Assembly: GCF_030450055.1 (NCBI RefSeq)
Contig: NZ_CP118480.1
Span: 1,081,415-1,145,414, forward strand
Length of the DNA: 64,000 nt
Direction of reading: 5' to 3'
Source: Gallaecimonas kandeliae
GTDB lineage: Bacteria; Pseudomonadota; Gammaproteobacteria; Enterobacterales; Gallaecimonadaceae
Shown: positions 1 through 8,367 of the stretch, piece after piece
Position numbering within the stretch: position 1 is the first letter of the stretch
Layout of the letters: the number at the start of each line of letters is the position of its first letter
Notes under the pieces: generated by a model
What the model was told of the DNA's origin: nothing
Seen by the model: the letters and a program-made list of their open reading frames with translations, nothing else
The model's database searches: none
Program-made: the position numbers and the translations under genes

Positions 1-99
1 TATTCTACCCCAAGGCAGCAAGGGCTACCACAGCGCAGAAAAGGGGTTTCATGATCAGAAGCAAGCCACCCCCGAGGCGGGGATGGCATGCTGGCAGGG

Positions 100-441
100 T
101 TAGAAGCTGACGTACCAGCGTTCGTTGTCCGGTACCATGGAAATATCCTGGATGGTGACCACACCCATGCGGCCACGCTCGAATATCTGGGCAGCTGTGC
201 GGTCGGCACCATAGTCCTTGGCGAAGTTGTAGACAGACTGGCCGTTGCAGACCAGCTTGGCGGCGATGGTAGGATAGGTCAGACGATACTCCTTGACTTT
301 ATGGGTAAGGAGGAAGGTCTTGTTGCTGATGGACGCCTTGCAGACGTCGACCAGTGCAGACTTCATGTAACTGTCCATGGCTGCCATGGCAGGCGCGGAC
401 AACAAAACGGCCCCGGCAGCAATGAGAATGAAACGTTTCAT
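100..441 (-). CDS. Secreted DUF3718-family protein
   Basis: This encodes a 113-residue protein. Residues 1-20 form a classical signal peptide (MKR, hydrophobic core, then AMAA), so it should be exported to the periplasm. The mature part has two Cys (in VDVCKAS and KLVCNGQ), probably a disulfide, and the pattern resembles DUF3718 proteins, whose function is unknown. The frame stays open upstream to 513, but the start at 441 is preferred because it places the signal peptide at the N-terminus. It is divergent from ubiF. Family assignment is from memory of the pattern. Confidence 0.75.
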   Translation of the reverse strand: MKRFILIAAGAVLLSAPAMAAMDSYMKSALVDVCKASISNKTFLLTHKVKEYRLTYPTIAAKLVCNGQSVYNFAKDYGADRTAAQIFERGRMGVVTIQDISMVPDNERWYVSF

Positions 442-592
442 ATTGAGTGCTCCACTTCTTGTCTTGTGGCAGAGGGTTAGACAGGGGAAAGTTCCTGATT
501 GTTTTTTGCGCAAATGTAAGTTTTTTTATCATTGGTAAGTAAAGATGTCTGGGGGTAACCGGGGGTAGAATGCCTCTGGTGGTTCAGAAGGA

Positions 593-1738
593 ATGGTTAT
601 GAAAACGGAGCTGGTTATCGTTGGTGGTGGCATGGTGGGGGCGGCTCTGGCCTTGGCTCTTGGGCGCCAGGGTATGGAGGTGGTGCTGGTTGAGCGCCAA
701 GCTCCTGTCCTGCCCGCCGAACTGGACCCCAGGGTCAGCGCCATCAGTGAAGGCGCCCTGCGGTACCTGGGGCGGCTGGGGGTCGAGTTACCACTGGCGC
801 AGTGCCAGCCCTACCGCCAGCTGCAGGTGGCCGAAGGGGCAAACCAATGCCAGTTCAGCGCCGATGAGCTGGGGCTGGAGCAATTGGGGCTCTTTATCGA
901 AAATGCCCGGCTGCAAAAGGCCATCTGGGAGGCGCTGCCGGATGAAGTGACACCGGTGCTGGCCAGTCCCAAGGATTTCCACCATGGGGATGGCGGTGTG
1001 ACGCTGACTCTGGATAACGGCGAGGTCATAGAGGCGCGGCTGGCCATAGCCGCCGACGGCGCCAACTCCTGGCTGCGCAGCCAGGCCGGTATCGGCCTGA
1101 CCGGTTGGGACTACCGCCAACGCTGCCTGCTGGTGGCGGTAAAAACCCAGGGGCAGATGGCGGACACCACCTGGCAGGAATTCACCCCCGAAGGCCCCAG
1201 GGCCTGGCTGCCCATGCCTGACAACCAGGCGGTGCTGGCCTGGTACGACAGCGCCGCTGAGATCAAGCGCCTGGCCAGCCTCGACAATGCCCGCCTTGCC
1301 GAAGAGGCCAAGAGGGCCTTCCCGGCCCTGCTGGGAGAGGTCGAGGTGCTGCGCCACGGCAATTTCCCGCTGACCCGCCGCCATGCCCAGCGCTATGGCC
1401 AGAACGGTGTCTGGCTGGTGGGGGACGCGGCCCATACCATCAACCCCCTGGCGGGGCAGGGGGTCAACCTTGGCTTTCGGGACGTGGAAGTTCTGGATAG
1501 CCTGATCGGTGGCGCCTTTGCCCGGGGTGAGGCCTGGTGGAGCTATGCCCAGCTCAAGGCCTATGCGCGGGCGAGACGCCCCCATAACCTCTTGATGCAG
1601 GGCATGATGGACGCCTGCTACAAGGGCTTTTCCAACCGCAACCCGCTGCTGGCCACCCTGAGGGGCCTGGCCATGGGGGGCCTGGGGCTGGCGCCGCCGC
1701 TCAAGCGCCAGGTGCTGAAATACGCCGCCGGGCTCTGA
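593..1738 (+). CDS. ubiF: UbiF-type ubiquinone biosynthesis FAD monooxygenase
   Basis: The 381-residue protein is a UbiH/UbiF/COQ6 flavoprotein hydroxylase. The N-terminal GGGMVG dinucleotide-binding loop lies at about residues 11-16, and the second FAD motif GDAAHTINPLAGQG at about 277-290. The stretch TWQEFTPEGPRAWLP and the C-terminal LKRQVLKYA match E. coli UbiF better than UbiH or UbiI, so hydroxylation of 2-octaprenyl-3-methyl-6-methoxy-benzoquinol is the likely step. AGAAGGA just before the ATG at 593 is the ribosome binding site. The gene is a single unit ending at a hairpin terminator. Confidence 0.88.
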   Translation: MVMKTELVIVGGGMVGAALALALGRQGMEVVLVERQAPVLPAELDPRVSAISEGALRYLGRLGVELPLAQCQPYRQLQVAEGANQCQFSADELGLEQLGLFIENARLQKAIWEALPDEVTPVLASPKDFHHGDGGVTLTLDNGEVIEARLAIAADGANSWLRSQAGIGLTGWDYRQRCLLVAVKTQGQMADTTWQEFTPEGPRAWLPMPDNQAVLAWYDSAAEIKRLASLDNARLAEEAKRAFPALLGEVEVLRHGNFPLTRRHAQRYGQNGVWLVGDAAHTINPLAGQGVNLGFRDVEVLDSLIGGAFARGEAWWSYAQLKAYARARRPHNLLMQGMMDACYKGFSNRNPLLATLRGLAMGGLGLAPPLKRQVLKYAAGL

Positions 1739-1739
1739 C

Positions 1740-1771
1740 AAGAAAGCCGCCTGTCGAGGCGGCTTTCTTTT
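1740..1771 (+). terminator. Rho-independent terminator after ubiF
   Basis: An 11-bp stem of AGAAAGCCGCC and GGCGGCTTTCT with a short loop starts two bases after the ubiF stop and runs into a T-rich tract. Confidence 0.85.
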
Positions 1772-1782
1772 ATCTGGAACAG

Positions 1783-1812
1783 GAAAAGAAAAACCCGCCA
1801 CTAGGGCGGGTC
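1783..1812 (-). terminator. Terminator of the tRNA operon
   Basis: Read on the minus strand, ACCCGCC-CTAG-TGGCGGGT is followed by a T run. It lies just past the last tRNA-Gln of the minus-strand cluster. Confidence 0.75.
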
Positions 1813-1821
1813 TTCAAATAA

Positions 1822-1896
1822 TGGCTGGAGTACCAGGATTCGAACCTGGGAATGGCGGGATCAAAACCCGCTGCCTTACCGCTTGGCGATACTCCA
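1822..1896 (-). tRNA. tRNA-Gln (anticodon UUG)
   Basis: The 75-nt cloverleaf has acceptor TGGAGTA pairing with TACTCCA and an encoded CCA end. The anticodon loop TTTTGAT inside stem GCGGG/CCCGC gives anticodon TTG. It is the last gene of a six-tRNA minus-strand cluster. Confidence 0.95.
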
Positions 1897-1931
1897 GCAA
1901 GCTGGTTGCATCTTCTTGGGATGCTGAATAA

Positions 1932-2006
1932 TGGCTGGAGTACCAGGATTCGAACCTGGGAATGGCGGGATCAAAACCCGCTGCCTTACCGCTTGGCGAT
2001 ACTCCA
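1932..2006 (-). tRNA. tRNA-Gln (anticodon UUG), second copy
   Basis: The sequence is identical to the copy at 1822-1896, with encoded CCA and anticodon TTG. In E. coli the corresponding last two Gln genes of this operon read CUG; here they keep UUG. Confidence 0.95.
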
Positions 2007-2015
2007 GCAAAATCA

Positions 2016-2092
2016 TGGTGGCTATGGCGGGATTCGAACCTGCGACCCCATCATTATGAGTGATGTGCTCTAACCAACTGAGCTACATAGCC
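2016..2092 (-). tRNA. tRNA-Met (elongator, anticodon CAU)
   Basis: The 77-nt tRNA starts GGCTATG and ends CATAGCC-ACCA, with anticodon loop CTCATAA. The perfectly paired acceptor stem and overall likeness to E. coli metT/metU mark it as elongator rather than initiator. Confidence 0.95.
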
Positions 2093-2190
2093 ACACTAAA
2101 ACTTGTCAGGGCTGGCAATTATTCAGGAGCCGGAGGCTCTCGTCAACTGCCTGTCCCTTTGATATCCGCCTTGGGCGAACACCAGGAATA

Positions 2191-2265
2191 TGGCTGGAGT
2201 ACCAGGATTCGAACCTGGGAATGGCGGGATCAAAACCCGCTGCCTTACCGCTTGGCGATACTCCA
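2191..2265 (-). tRNA. tRNA-Gln (anticodon UUG), third copy
   Basis: This is an identical Gln tRNA with anticodon TTG and encoded CCA, placed between tRNA-Leu and tRNA-Met as glnU is in the E. coli metT operon. Confidence 0.95.
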
Positions 2266-2269
2266 ATTT

Positions 2270-2354
2270 TGGTGCGGAAGGAGAGACTTGAACTCTCACG
2301 CCTTGCGGCGCTGGAACCTAAATCCAGTGCGTCTACCAATTCCGCCACTTCCGC
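2270..2354 (-). tRNA. tRNA-Leu (anticodon UAG)
   Basis: The 85-nt class II tRNA has a long variable arm (GCGCCGCAAGGCGT) and acceptor GCGGAAG/CTTCCGC with encoded CCA. The anticodon loop TTTAGGT inside CTGGA/TCCAG gives TAG. It is the equivalent of leuW. Confidence 0.95.
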
Positions 2355-2362
2355 TCGTCGAA

Positions 2363-2439
2363 TGGTGGCTATGGCGGGATTCGAACCTGCGACCCCATCA
2401 TTATGAGTGATGTGCTCTAACCAACTGAGCTACATAGCC
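2363..2439 (-). tRNA. tRNA-Met (elongator, anticodon CAU), first gene of the cluster
   Basis: This has the same sequence as the copy at 2016-2092. The minus-strand order Met-Leu-Gln-Met-Gln-Gln reproduces the E. coli metT-leuW-glnU-glnW-metU-glnV-glnX operon with one Gln gene fewer. Confidence 0.95.
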
Positions 2440-2561
2440 AACGTAACGAACGGCGCGAATTATGCCGAGACCAAAGCACAGCGTCAACGGTTAAGGTACA
2501 AGTCCTTGTTTGTTTGCCGACTATTTAGTCAGGGCTGCTCGGGCGCTGGCCAACCTGGCCA

Positions 2562-4073
2562 TCAACCTGCGGAGGCGCAGACCTGGTCGCGGCCACCGCG
2601 CTTGGCGGCCAGCAGCTGGGCATCGGCCCTGTCGAAGGCGGCCATCAGGCTTTCCGCTTCTACCACTTCCACCACCCCGAAGCTGCCGGCAAGGCTTTGA
2701 CCCTCAGCGGTTATCTGCTTGATGGCCTGGCGCAGCCGGTCGGCCGTGTGGCAGGCCTCGGCCAGGTTGGTGCCGGGGAGCAGCAACAGGAACTCGTCGC
2801 CGCCGAAGCGGCCCAGCAGGTCGGCCTGGCGCAGCTCCTGCTGGACGGCCTTGGCCACCTCCACCAGGGCGCAGTCACCGACGCTGTGGCCGAAGCTGTC
2901 GTTGATCTCCTTGAAGTGGTCGATGTCAAAGACGACCAGGGAGATGGGCTTGCCGTAGTGGCGGGCGCGCATGATCTCCTGGCTGGCCTGCTCGAAGAAA
3001 TGGCTGCGGGAAGCCACCTGGGTCAGGCTATCCATCAGCACCATCTGGCGGAGCTGGCTGTTATGGCTGGCCAGTATCGGCACCGTCAGGCCGAAGTAGG
3101 TGCTGGCGGCCAGCACATTGATGGCGAACTGGTAGATGAGGGCGTGATCCCCCAAGCCGAACCACTTGATGCCGAGGGCGGTCAGGGTGCTGAGCAGGGC
3201 CAGGCTGAGGCCGCTGCGCAGCGGGCTCTCGGTGTAGACGATCCACATCTGGGGGATACTCAGGAAGAAGGCGGTGAAGGCCACATCGGGGTAACGGAAA
3301 TCGGCGGTCAAGGCCATGGTCAGGAGCAGCAGCGCCATGCTGGCCAGCAGCTTGACGATATAGGGCAGCAATGGCTCCCTGAGGTGGCGCAGGCCCAGTT
3401 GGCTGAGCCAGGCGCCGCTCTTGGGGTAGAGCCTGCTGATGACGGAGATGAACAGCGGCGTCAGCACCACCACGCCCACCAGGTCCCCTATCCACCAGGG
3501 TAGCCAGCTTTGGGCCGCCTCTTCCTGGTCCATGATGCCGCCGACAACCAGCGCCTGGGTGCCAAGCAGAGCCGCCAGCAGGGCCGAAATGGCTCCCAGC
3601 ACCAGCATCGCCAGTATGGCCGCCGGCAGCTTCTGACGCTGGGTACGGGCTATCACCCAGTTGAGTGCCGCCGCCCCTACCCCGTAGGAGAGCAGGTGGG
3701 CGGCGCCGAAGAGGCCGCCCGACAGCAGCAGTTGCTGCCAGGGTTGGTGGGACTGGTAGAGGTCATCTTCCCAGAAGGTGGCCAGCAGGGCGGCACACAG
3801 CAAGGGCAGCAGCGCCTTTCTTCCCAGCAGCAGCAGGGCCGCAAAGCTGACCGCCGCCGGTGGAAACCAGACACTGACGTGGGGGGCGTATTCCAGAAGG
3901 GCCGATACCCGCCACATCGCCAGCCAAAGCAGGCCCAGCACCAGGGGGCCAAGCCAAGTGGCGCGCAGCAGCAGCGAATTGATGCGGATCTTCTGCTGCA
4001 GCCTCTTCATGGGAGCGGTAATAGGGGCTTTATCCAAGGGCACTACCTTATGGCTTGGGCTGTTGTCTGCCAT
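2562..4073 (-). CDS. MASE1-GGDEF membrane diguanylate cyclase
   Basis: The 503-residue inner-membrane protein probably makes cyclic di-GMP from GTP. Residues about 35-330 contain eight or more hydrophobic helices of the MASE1 sensory type (motif VSWFPPAA-like near residue 68). The C-terminal 165 residues are a GGDEF domain with the DSLTQVASR start, the FDIDHFKEINDSFGHSVGD block and an intact GGDEF signature. RQAD lies five residues before GGDEF, a complete product-inhibition I-site. The protein therefore looks catalytically active. The ligand sensed by MASE1 cannot be read from sequence. It is monocistronic. Confidence 0.88.
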   Translation of the reverse strand: MADNSPSHKVVPLDKAPITAPMKRLQQKIRINSLLLRATWLGPLVLGLLWLAMWRVSALLEYAPHVSVWFPPAAVSFAALLLLGRKALLPLLCAALLATFWEDDLYQSHQPWQQLLLSGGLFGAAHLLSYGVGAAALNWVIARTQRQKLPAAILAMLVLGAISALLAALLGTQALVVGGIMDQEEAAQSWLPWWIGDLVGVVVLTPLFISVISRLYPKSGAWLSQLGLRHLREPLLPYIVKLLASMALLLLTMALTADFRYPDVAFTAFFLSIPQMWIVYTESPLRSGLSLALLSTLTALGIKWFGLGDHALIYQFAINVLAASTYFGLTVPILASHNSQLRQMVLMDSLTQVASRSHFFEQASQEIMRARHYGKPISLVVFDIDHFKEINDSFGHSVGDCALVEVAKAVQQELRQADLLGRFGGDEFLLLLPGTNLAEACHTADRLRQAIKQITAEGQSLAGSFGVVEVVEAESLMAAFDRADAQLLAAKRGGRDQVCASAG

Positions 4074-4189
4074 CTTGCCTTTCTAGGTATTCGTGTTTTT
4101 ATGAAAATCCATTTCTCCATGATGTTAACACTTCCAGACCGGGATCCAGTCCATCTTTACCCGTAGCCGTGCGCCTTGCCAGCGCTTTC

Positions 4190-5305
4190 TTAAGCGGACC
4201 CTGCGTAGAAGCTTTCCTGGATCTCCATCGCCATGCAGCGCTCCTCGTTGGCGGGGATCACCAGGCTGGGGAAAGGCCCCAGGAACGCCAGCCGGGCCAA
4301 TATGGCCTTGCGCACCGGTCTTGCGTTTTCCCCTATGCCGCCGGTGAAGACCAGGGCGTCCAGGCCACCTATGGAGACGGCCATGGCCGCCACCTGTTGG
4401 GCGACCTTGAGGGCGAAGTAATCGAGGGCGAAGCGGGCCGCGTCGCTGTGGTCGCGCAGCAATGTCTTGACGTCGTTGGTCAGGCCGGACAAGCCCTTGA
4501 GGCCGGACTCCTGGTACAGCAGGTGCTCGGTTTCCGCCAGGCTCATGCCCAGTTCCCGCTGCATGTAGAGCACGGCCCCCGGGTCCAGGTCGCCGCAACG
4601 GGTACCCATGGGCAGCCCAGACAGTGCGGTCAGGCCCATGGTGGTGTCCACGCTCTGCCCCTGGTTGATGGCGCAGAGGCTGGCACCGTTGCCGAGGTGG
4701 GCAGCCACCACCCTGGCATCGGCCAACTGGGGGTGGTCCTGTTTGAGGCAGTGGGCTATCCAGTCGAAGGACAGGCCGTGGAAGCCGTAGCGGCGTACCC
4801 CTTTCTGATGTAGCCAAAGGGGCAGGGCATAGCGCTGGAAGAGCGGTTGGTGGCGGGCATGGAAGGCGGTGTCGAAGCAGCCGTATTGGACCAGATCGGG
4901 CCGCCGGGCGGCCAGGGTGGCCACCCCCGCCAGGTTATGGGCCTGGTGCAAGGGGGCCAGGTGACAAAGGCCGTGCAGGTAGTCCAGGGCCTCCTGATCG
5001 AGCCGGGTGGGGCCGGCAAAACGATCGCCGCCGTGGACTATACGGTGGGCGGCCGCCACCAAGGTCCAACCATTCTGGCGCTGCTCCAGCCACTCCAGCG
5101 CCACCTGCAGGGCCGCCTGGTGGTCCGGCGCCGCGACCGGCTGCAATTGCGCCGCTTCCTGGCCGTCATCGGCCTTGAAACGGGCATCCAGGCCGATGTC
5201 TTCCACCTTGCCGCCGGCCAGCAGCGGCAGCCCAGGAGCCAGGGCGAAGAGCCGGAACTTGAGGCTGGAAGAGCCGGTATTGAGTACCAAAAGGGCCTGG
5301 GTCAT
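4190..5305 (-). CDS. ackA: Acetate kinase
   Basis: The 371-residue ASKHA-fold kinase interconverts acetyl phosphate plus ADP with acetate plus ATP. The phosphate loop LVLNTGSSSLKF is at the N-terminus, VVHGGDRF near residue 90, HLGNGASL in the middle and FTGGIGENA near the C-terminus. It is somewhat shorter than E. coli AckA (400). Its ATG overlaps the stop of the upstream phosphotransacetylase gene by four bases (ATGA), so the two are translationally coupled and form one acetate/acyl-phosphate module. Butyrate kinase activity cannot be excluded given the partner enzyme. Confidence 0.88.
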   Translation of the reverse strand: MTQALLVLNTGSSSLKFRLFALAPGLPLLAGGKVEDIGLDARFKADDGQEAAQLQPVAAPDHQAALQVALEWLEQRQNGWTLVAAAHRIVHGGDRFAGPTRLDQEALDYLHGLCHLAPLHQAHNLAGVATLAARRPDLVQYGCFDTAFHARHQPLFQRYALPLWLHQKGVRRYGFHGLSFDWIAHCLKQDHPQLADARVVAAHLGNGASLCAINQGQSVDTTMGLTALSGLPMGTRCGDLDPGAVLYMQRELGMSLAETEHLLYQESGLKGLSGLTNDVKTLLRDHSDAARFALDYFALKVAQQVAAMAVSIGGLDALVFTGGIGENARPVRKAILARLAFLGPFPSLVIPANEERCMAMEIQESFYAGSA

Positions 5306-6663
5306 TTCAGTTCTCCCCTGCGGCGGGCTTCGGCCAGGAAGAGGGCGGCGGCGCAGGACAGCAGCCGGGTGCGCAGGCTGTCGGCCCTGCTGGTGAGGAT
5401 GATAGGCACCCTGGCCCCCAGCACTATGCCGGCGGCATTGGCGTGGCCCAGGAAGGTCAGCTGCTTGGCCAGCATGTTGCCGGCCTCGATGTCCGGTACC
5501 AGCAAGATGTCGGCATCCCCTGCGACCTTGGAGGCGATGCCCTTGTCCTTGGCGGCCTGGGGGCTGATGGCGTTGTCCAGGGCCAGGGGGCCGTCCAGCA
5601 GGGCGTCTGTGATCTGGCCCCTGTCGGCCATCTTGCAAAGGCAGGCGGCGTCCAGGGTGGAGGTCATGCGGCTGGTCACCGTCTCTACCGCCGAGAGCAG
5701 CGCCACCTTGGGCTTGCGCGCGGCGCCAAAGAGGGTACGCCAGAGGTCGATTGCGTTCTGGCAGATGTCGGCCTTCTGCTCCAGGCTGGGGGCTATGTTG
5801 ATGGCGGCATCGGTGATCACCAGCGCCTTGTGGTAGCCGTGCACCTCCATCACGTAGGCGTGGGAGATGCGGCGCTCGGTGCGCAGGCCGCTGTCCGAGC
5901 GCACCACGGCCGACATCAGCTCGTCGCTGTGCAGGGCCCCTTTCATCAGGGCGGCCACCTGGCTCGAGGCCGCCAGTTGCACCGCCTTGGCCGCCGCCGC
6001 ATGGCTGTGCTCGGCATCGAGCAGAGGCCAGCCCTGGATGTCGATGCCGCTCTCCCGGGCCGCAGCCAGGATCCGTGCCTGGGGTCCCACCAGCACAGGT
6101 TCGATAAGCCCCTGTTCGGCCGCTTCCTTCACGGCCCTGAGGGCATTGGCGTCCACGGGATGGACAACGGCGGTGGGGACCGGGGCCAGTTCCTTGCAGC
6201 GGGCCAGCACCGCCTGGTAGTGGTCCCGGTAGAGCTCCACCCGGGGCAGGGAAGGCCTTGGCACCTGGTGGGGCGCCGTCGGGGCCAGGGCCGTGACGCT
6301 GCCCTCCACCAGGGTTTCCCCCAGGGCATTGCGGCACAGGCAGTCCAGCACCACTGTCGGGCTGTCTTCGGCCTTTTCCCTGACCGTCAATGCCACCTGC
6401 ACTTCATGGCCGGGATCCAGGGGTTTCAGGAAACGCAGCTGTTGGGCCAGCAGGCGGCTGCCCGGGCCAGGCAGCAGGGTGCTGAGCACTGTGGTTATCT
6501 GTGAGGCCGCCCAGATGCCGTAGCCGTTGCCTTGGCCGTCGGATTCACCGGACACCAGATCCAGCAGTTTGATGTCTTCCTCGGTCAGGGTGCGTCTCAG
6601 GCTGGCGCTTTGCCCCACCTGCAACTGGTCGAAGGGAATATTGCTCAGCAGTTCCTGGCTCAT
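5302..6663 (-). CDS. Bifunctional MaoC-like / phosphate acetyl(butyryl)transferase
   Basis: The 453-residue fusion has two parts. Residues about 1-140 resemble a MaoC-like hot-dog enoyl-CoA hydratase (LDLVSGESDGQGNGYGIWAA). Residues about 160-453 are a PTA_PTB acyltransferase with the VLVGP, VVRSDSGLRT and NAAGIVLGARVPIILTSRADS blocks. It should exchange acyl-CoA and acyl-phosphate, feeding the acetate kinase encoded immediately downstream. The start at 6663 (MSQELL) is chosen because it begins the hot-dog domain; the open frame extends further upstream without homology. Such fusions often serve short-chain acyl-CoA overflow. Confidence 0.85.
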   Translation of the reverse strand: MSQELLSNIPFDQLQVGQSASLRRTLTEEDIKLLDLVSGESDGQGNGYGIWAASQITTVLSTLLPGPGSRLLAQQLRFLKPLDPGHEVQVALTVREKAEDSPTVVLDCLCRNALGETLVEGSVTALAPTAPHQVPRPSLPRVELYRDHYQAVLARCKELAPVPTAVVHPVDANALRAVKEAAEQGLIEPVLVGPQARILAAARESGIDIQGWPLLDAEHSHAAAAKAVQLAASSQVAALMKGALHSDELMSAVVRSDSGLRTERRISHAYVMEVHGYHKALVITDAAINIAPSLEQKADICQNAIDLWRTLFGAARKPKVALLSAVETVTSRMTSTLDAACLCKMADRGQITDALLDGPLALDNAISPQAAKDKGIASKVAGDADILLVPDIEAGNMLAKQLTFLGHANAAGIVLGARVPIILTSRADSLRTRLLSCAAALFLAEARRRGELK

Positions 6664-6976
6664 GGCGTTACCTTTGGCGGGCAGGCTTGGGCTGCCGGCT
6701 TCCCTGGCAACCATTTTTAGGGGGCAGGGCCCCTGGTTCATGATGCGCCAGGCCCCAGTGCCTTTTTATAGTCCAGATCAAATAATGGGCGGCCGGGAGA
6801 TCACCGGCGGACTGAAGTTTTACCCCGCTTGCAGGCCGCGCTCCCAAGGGATGCCTCCGGTGTTGGCAACTTTGCTTAGGCGGCCTTGGCGGCAGCCTTT
6901 TGGGCCAGCCCCGAAATCAGGTACTGTTTGAGTTCACTGCCTAAGGTAGGCAAACCCAAGCTAAAGGAGGGATCCC
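6664..6976. other. Intergenic region between divergent pta-type and GFA genes
   Basis: This 313-base spacer separates divergent transcription units. I see a good ribosome site (AAAGGAGGG) before the gene at 6977 but no convincing promoter, hairpin or small gene. Confidence 0.4.
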
Positions 6977-7471
6977 ATGAACAGCTTTCCCCAGGAAGGC
7001 GGTTGCGACTGCCGCTACCTGCGTTACCGTATCGAAACGGCTCCCCTGTTCGTGCACTGCTGCCATTGCCGCTGGTGCCAGCGGGAAAGCGGTGCCGCCT
7101 TCGCCCTTAACGCCATGATAGAGTCCGAGCGCCTGACCCTGCTCTGCGGTGAGCCCCTCTGGGTAGAGACACCGTCGGAAAGCGGCAAGGGCCAGCTGAT
7201 CGCCCGTTGCCCCCATTGCCACCTGGCCCTCTGGAGCCATTACGCCGGGGCCGGCAAGCTGGTGTCCTTCATACGGGTCGGCACCCTGGACAACCCCGAC
7301 CTGCTGTCGCCCGATATCCATATCTTCACCGATTCCAAGCAACCCTGGTTGCAGCTGGGCGATGGGGCTCCGGCTGTACCCCAGTACTACCAGCGCGACC
7401 AGTATTGGCCGGAAGAGAGCCTGAAACGCCGGGAAGCCATGCTGGCCAGGGCCGGTCTGCCCAGCGGCTAA
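6977..7471 (+). CDS. GFA/CENP-V family zinc protein
   Basis: The 164-residue protein belongs to the glutathione-dependent formaldehyde-activating (GFA, CENP-V) beta-sandwich family. The zinc ligands are visible as CDC at about residue 10, CCHCRWC at about 26-32 and CPHC at about 76. Most members have no established substrate, so formaldehyde chemistry should not be assumed. AAAGGAGGG lies seven to eight bases before the ATG. It stands alone, followed by a small membrane-protein gene 74 bases downstream. Confidence 0.82.
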   Translation: MNSFPQEGGCDCRYLRYRIETAPLFVHCCHCRWCQRESGAAFALNAMIESERLTLLCGEPLWVETPSESGKGQLIARCPHCHLALWSHYAGAGKLVSFIRVGTLDNPDLLSPDIHIFTDSKQPWLQLGDGAPAVPQYYQRDQYWPEESLKRREAMLARAGLPSG

Positions 7472-7545
7472 AAACCCAGCCAAGCCGCCAAGTACAAAAA
7501 ATGGGCTATATATTTAACAGGTCCATAACATTTGAAGGCGGCATC

Positions 7546-7827
7546 ATGAAGCCGAACTCAAGATGGGCGTTACCCCTGAGCTGTTCCGGCAACGCCCTGG
7601 TCGTCGGTTCCACCTGGGCGTATTACTGGTATCTCGGTGAAGGACATCCCGGCGGCCTGGCCCTGTTGTTGATGGGCGCCCTGCTGGCCGGCCTTGGCAC
7701 CTTCGGCTCCCTTTACCTCTGCCGGCCCGCCTGGGCTAGGGACGTCAAGAGCAGCGCCATGGCCGGCGGCATCATCGCCGGCTTTATCTGCTACCTGGCG
7801 CTGGCGATGCAGCTGGTGGGTTACTGA
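7546..7827 (+). CDS. Small membrane protein of unknown function
   Basis: The 93-residue protein has three predicted hydrophobic helices (about residues 8-30, 34-55 and 70-90) and no recognisable domain. GAAGGCGG before the ATG is a plausible ribosome site. A hairpin terminator directly follows the stop, which supports a real transcription unit. Function cannot be inferred. Confidence 0.65.
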   Translation: MKPNSRWALPLSCSGNALVVGSTWAYYWYLGEGHPGGLALLLMGALLAGLGTFGSLYLCRPAWARDVKSSAMAGGIIAGFICYLALAMQLVGY

Positions 7828-7854
7828 AAAAGCCGCCCAAGGGGCGGCTTTTCC
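7828..7854 (+). terminator. Rho-independent terminator
   Basis: The stem AAGCCGCCC/GGGGCGGCTT directly abuts the preceding stop codon and is followed by TTTCC. Confidence 0.8.
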
Positions 7855-7894
7855 TTTAGGATTGTCGGCCACTCTCTGCGTTAAAGGGCGGCCT

Positions 7895-8317
7895 GTGGCA
7901 CTCCAGTCTTGCTATCTCCTGGTTTCACTGTTGGTCTGGGTGGCAGGCCTTGGCGTACGGGGCAGCCAACAGGATCAGCTGCCAGCTTTGGTATCGCGGA
8001 TACTCGGCTCCAAGGCGGCCTGGCTCGCCATGCTGCTTTTCTTTTCACACCTGCTCTTGCTGGCAAAGCTGAAGACCCTTGCTCCAGGCACCTATGAATT
8101 GGCTACTTTCCTGGCGCAATCCCCCAGAGGGGCCGCCAACGTCTACCTGATGTTGGCGATCTTGCCCGCGCTCTTCGTCTGGGCGGCCGTGAACGCCGAT
8201 CTCTTGGCCGTGTTATCAGACGAGAGCCCTTTCTGGGATGTGGGGGAGCGTCGGTGCGCTGCGGAAGCCTTCTTCATTTTCGGGCTTGTCCTGTTGGACG
8301 CCTGGATCTGGATATAG
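7895..8317 (+). CDS. Putative small membrane protein
   Basis: The proposed 140-residue product starts at GTG 7895, preceded by AAAGGGCGG, and carries four hydrophobic segments (about residues 4-22, 45-62, 80-105 and 120-140). It has no recognised family. It is flanked by terminators on both sides, which fits an independent small gene. The start is uncertain because there is no ATG near the N-terminus. Confidence 0.55.
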   Translation: MALQSCYLLVSLLVWVAGLGVRGSQQDQLPALVSRILGSKAAWLAMLLFFSHLLLLAKLKTLAPGTYELATFLAQSPRGAANVYLMLAILPALFVWAAVNADLLAVLSDESPFWDVGERRCAAEAFFIFGLVLLDAWIWI

Positions 8318-8322
8318 GCAAC

Positions 8323-8350
8323 AAAAAAGCCGCCCAAGGGCGGCTTTTTT
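8323..8350. terminator. Bidirectional terminator between convergent genes
   Basis: AAAAAAGCCGCCC and GGGCGGCTTTTTT form a symmetrical hairpin between a plus-strand gene and ychF on the minus strand, so it can stop transcription from either side. Confidence 0.85.
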
Positions 8351-8367
8351 CGATCCAGCACGGCTGC

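Noticed and set aside
5-52. Minus-strand signal-peptide-like start MKPLFCAVVALAALG followed by a stop
   Set aside because: It has 15 codons, no ribosome site, and the window ends before more can be seen. It could be the start of a damaged paralogue but is not supportable.
788-1801. Long open frame antisense to ubiF
   Set aside because: High GC content makes stops rare in the antisense frame. It has no ribosome site or homology and ubiF is certain.
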